NCBI GenBank assembly: GCA_023436525.1
Contig: JAEZIW010000167.1
Span: 1 to 7,149 of the forward strand
Direction of reading: 5' to 3'
From: Bacillota bacterium
GTDB lineage: Bacteria > Bacillota > Clostridia > Christensenellales > SZUA-584
DNA length: 7,149 nucleotides
Below, piece after piece: positions 6,743 to 7,149 of this stretch. The notes beneath the pieces were generated by a model. It was given only the letters and a program-made list of their open reading frames with translations. It ran no database searches and was not told the DNA's origin. The first letter of the stretch is position 1. Every line of letters starts with the position of its first letter. A program made the position numbers and the translations under genes.

Positions 6743-6772
6743 ATTATAACAGACCTTATTCATGTCTATAAA
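6743..6772 (-). promoter_or_regulatory. Predicted promoter of the S9 peptidase gene
   Basis: On the minus strand a perfect TATAAT (6743-6748) lies 18 bases downstream of TTTATA (6767-6772), which matches the -35 at four of six positions. The start would be near 6736, giving a leader of about 24 bases. The -10 is convincing; the -35 assignment is weaker, since TTATAG at 17-base spacing is an alternative. Confidence 0.55.
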
Positions 6773-6805
6773 GAAAAAATTGTGAATAACTTAATGTTGC
6801 TACGG

Positions 6806-6835
6806 TTGTTTGGAATAAGGGAGCCATGGTATGAT
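6806..6835 (+). promoter_or_regulatory. Predicted extended -10 promoter of the CapA-like gene
   Basis: TGGTATGAT (6827-6835) carries the TGn extension and a -10 matching TATAAT at five of six positions. A weak -35, TTGTTT, is at 6806-6811 with an 18-base spacer. Transcription would start near 6842, about 27 bases before the ATG at 6869. An AAAAGG ribosome binding site (6854-6859) sits nine bases before that ATG. Confidence 0.5.
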
Positions 6836-6868
6836 ATTCCGGCAAGTAAATAAAAAAGGTATTTATGT

Positions 6869-7149
6869 ATGAAACGTATTATTTTATCTCTTTTATGTCT
6901 ATTTCTTATGCTGTCAACAGGGTGTCAACAGATTCAACAGGTTACCGACCAGCTGACGCCATCTCCCGCACCCACAATTGATGTGATGCCCGACCCAACG
7001 ACAACACCCGACCCAACGACAACACCCGACCCGACACCGACAGCCGGACCGATTCAGGCCACGGTTGCCGTCACGGGCGATCTGTTGTGTCTGAGCGCTC
7101 AGATATCGGATGCCGGCCGCGACGATCATTACAGCTTTGACGCGTGTTT
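6869..7149 (+). CDS. CapA family lipoprotein (poly-gamma-glutamate capsule protein-like), 5' part only
   Basis: The first 93 residues of a probable CapA-family protein, a metallophosphatase-like fold found in poly-gamma-glutamate capsule synthesis and in many uncharacterised surface proteins. The N-terminus is a lipoprotein signal: MKRIILSLLCLFLMLSTGC with lipidated C19. The residue at -3 is Ser rather than the usual Leu, so the lipobox is slightly non-standard. A Thr/Pro/Asp-rich linker follows (about 30-61) with a repeated PDPTTT unit. The CapA domain begins at about 64: ATVAVTGDLLCLSAQISDA resembles the family's first metal-site block (GDxxx), and YSFDACF at 88 to the window end matches the typical downstream YDFxxxF. 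Most of the catalytic domain lies beyond the window, so function in capsule synthesis cannot be judged. An ATG at 6865 is in another frame. Divergent from the S9 peptidase gene. Confidence 0.82.
   Translation, partial: MKRIILSLLCLFLMLSTGCQQIQQVTDQLTPSPAPTIDVMPDPTTTPDPTTTPDPTPTAGPIQATVAVTGDLLCLSAQISDAGRDDHYSFDAC
6989..7042 (+). repeat. 18-base tandem repeat encoding a Pro-Asp-Pro-Thr linker
   Basis: Two identical 18-base units starting CCCGACCCAACG (6989-7006 and 7007-7024) are followed by a third degenerate copy (7025-7042). They encode PDPTTT, PDPTTT, PDPTPT in the CapA-like protein. Such linkers usually span the cell wall and vary in copy number between strains. Confidence 0.9.

Noticed and set aside
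6713..6763. Upstream extension of the S9 peptidase to an ATG at 6763
   Set aside because: It would place 17 residues ahead of the lipoprotein signal and start upstream of the TATAAT; the AGGAGG before 6712 decides.

Overview
The window looks like chromosomal DNA from a low- to mid-GC Firmicute, most likely an uncultured or gut-type Clostridia/Eubacteriales member. This is inferred from family content: a DUF1015 protein, a C_GCAxxG_C_C redox protein, a Firmicute-type aspartokinase and two KR-rich lipoprotein signal peptides. AGGAGG ribosome binding sites and TTGACA/TATAAT-like promoters fit the same picture. Base composition is roughly even by eye. No phage, transposon, CRISPR, tRNA or rRNA was seen.

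Layout. Positions 1-3728 hold a minus-strand operon. It runs from a near-consensus promoter at 3765-3793 through a DUF1015 protein (3728 to 2238), an aspartate kinase (2234 to 927) and an AEC-family permease (917 to beyond position 1, about 25-30 residues missing). The gaps between genes are only 3 and 9 bases, which suggests translational coupling. Divergent from it is a 147-residue C_GCAxxG_C_C redox-type protein (3922-4365) with its own strong promoter (3857-3885). A 325-base gap (4366-4690) follows, with several inverted repeats and, at its far end, a clear terminator for the next minus-strand gene. That gene is a lipid-anchored S9-type prolyl oligopeptidase (6712 to 4691). A 156-base divergent promoter region separates it from the 5' end of a CapA-like lipoprotein gene (6869 to beyond 7149).

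How the genes fit together. Aspartokinase commits aspartate to lysine, threonine and methionine (and diaminopimelate) synthesis, and is feedback controlled through its ACT domains. The AEC permease may move a related organic or amino acid, but this is guesswork from position. The DUF1015 protein has no established biochemical role. The S9 peptidase and the CapA-like protein are both predicted lipoproteins on the outer face of the membrane and share a divergent promoter region, so joint control is possible.

Most of the window is ordinary metabolism. The points most worth a second look are the acidic-then-basic extension on the DUF1015 protein, the structured 4366-4690 gap, and the placement of aspartokinase in an operon whose leader is too short for a lysine riboswitch or T-box.
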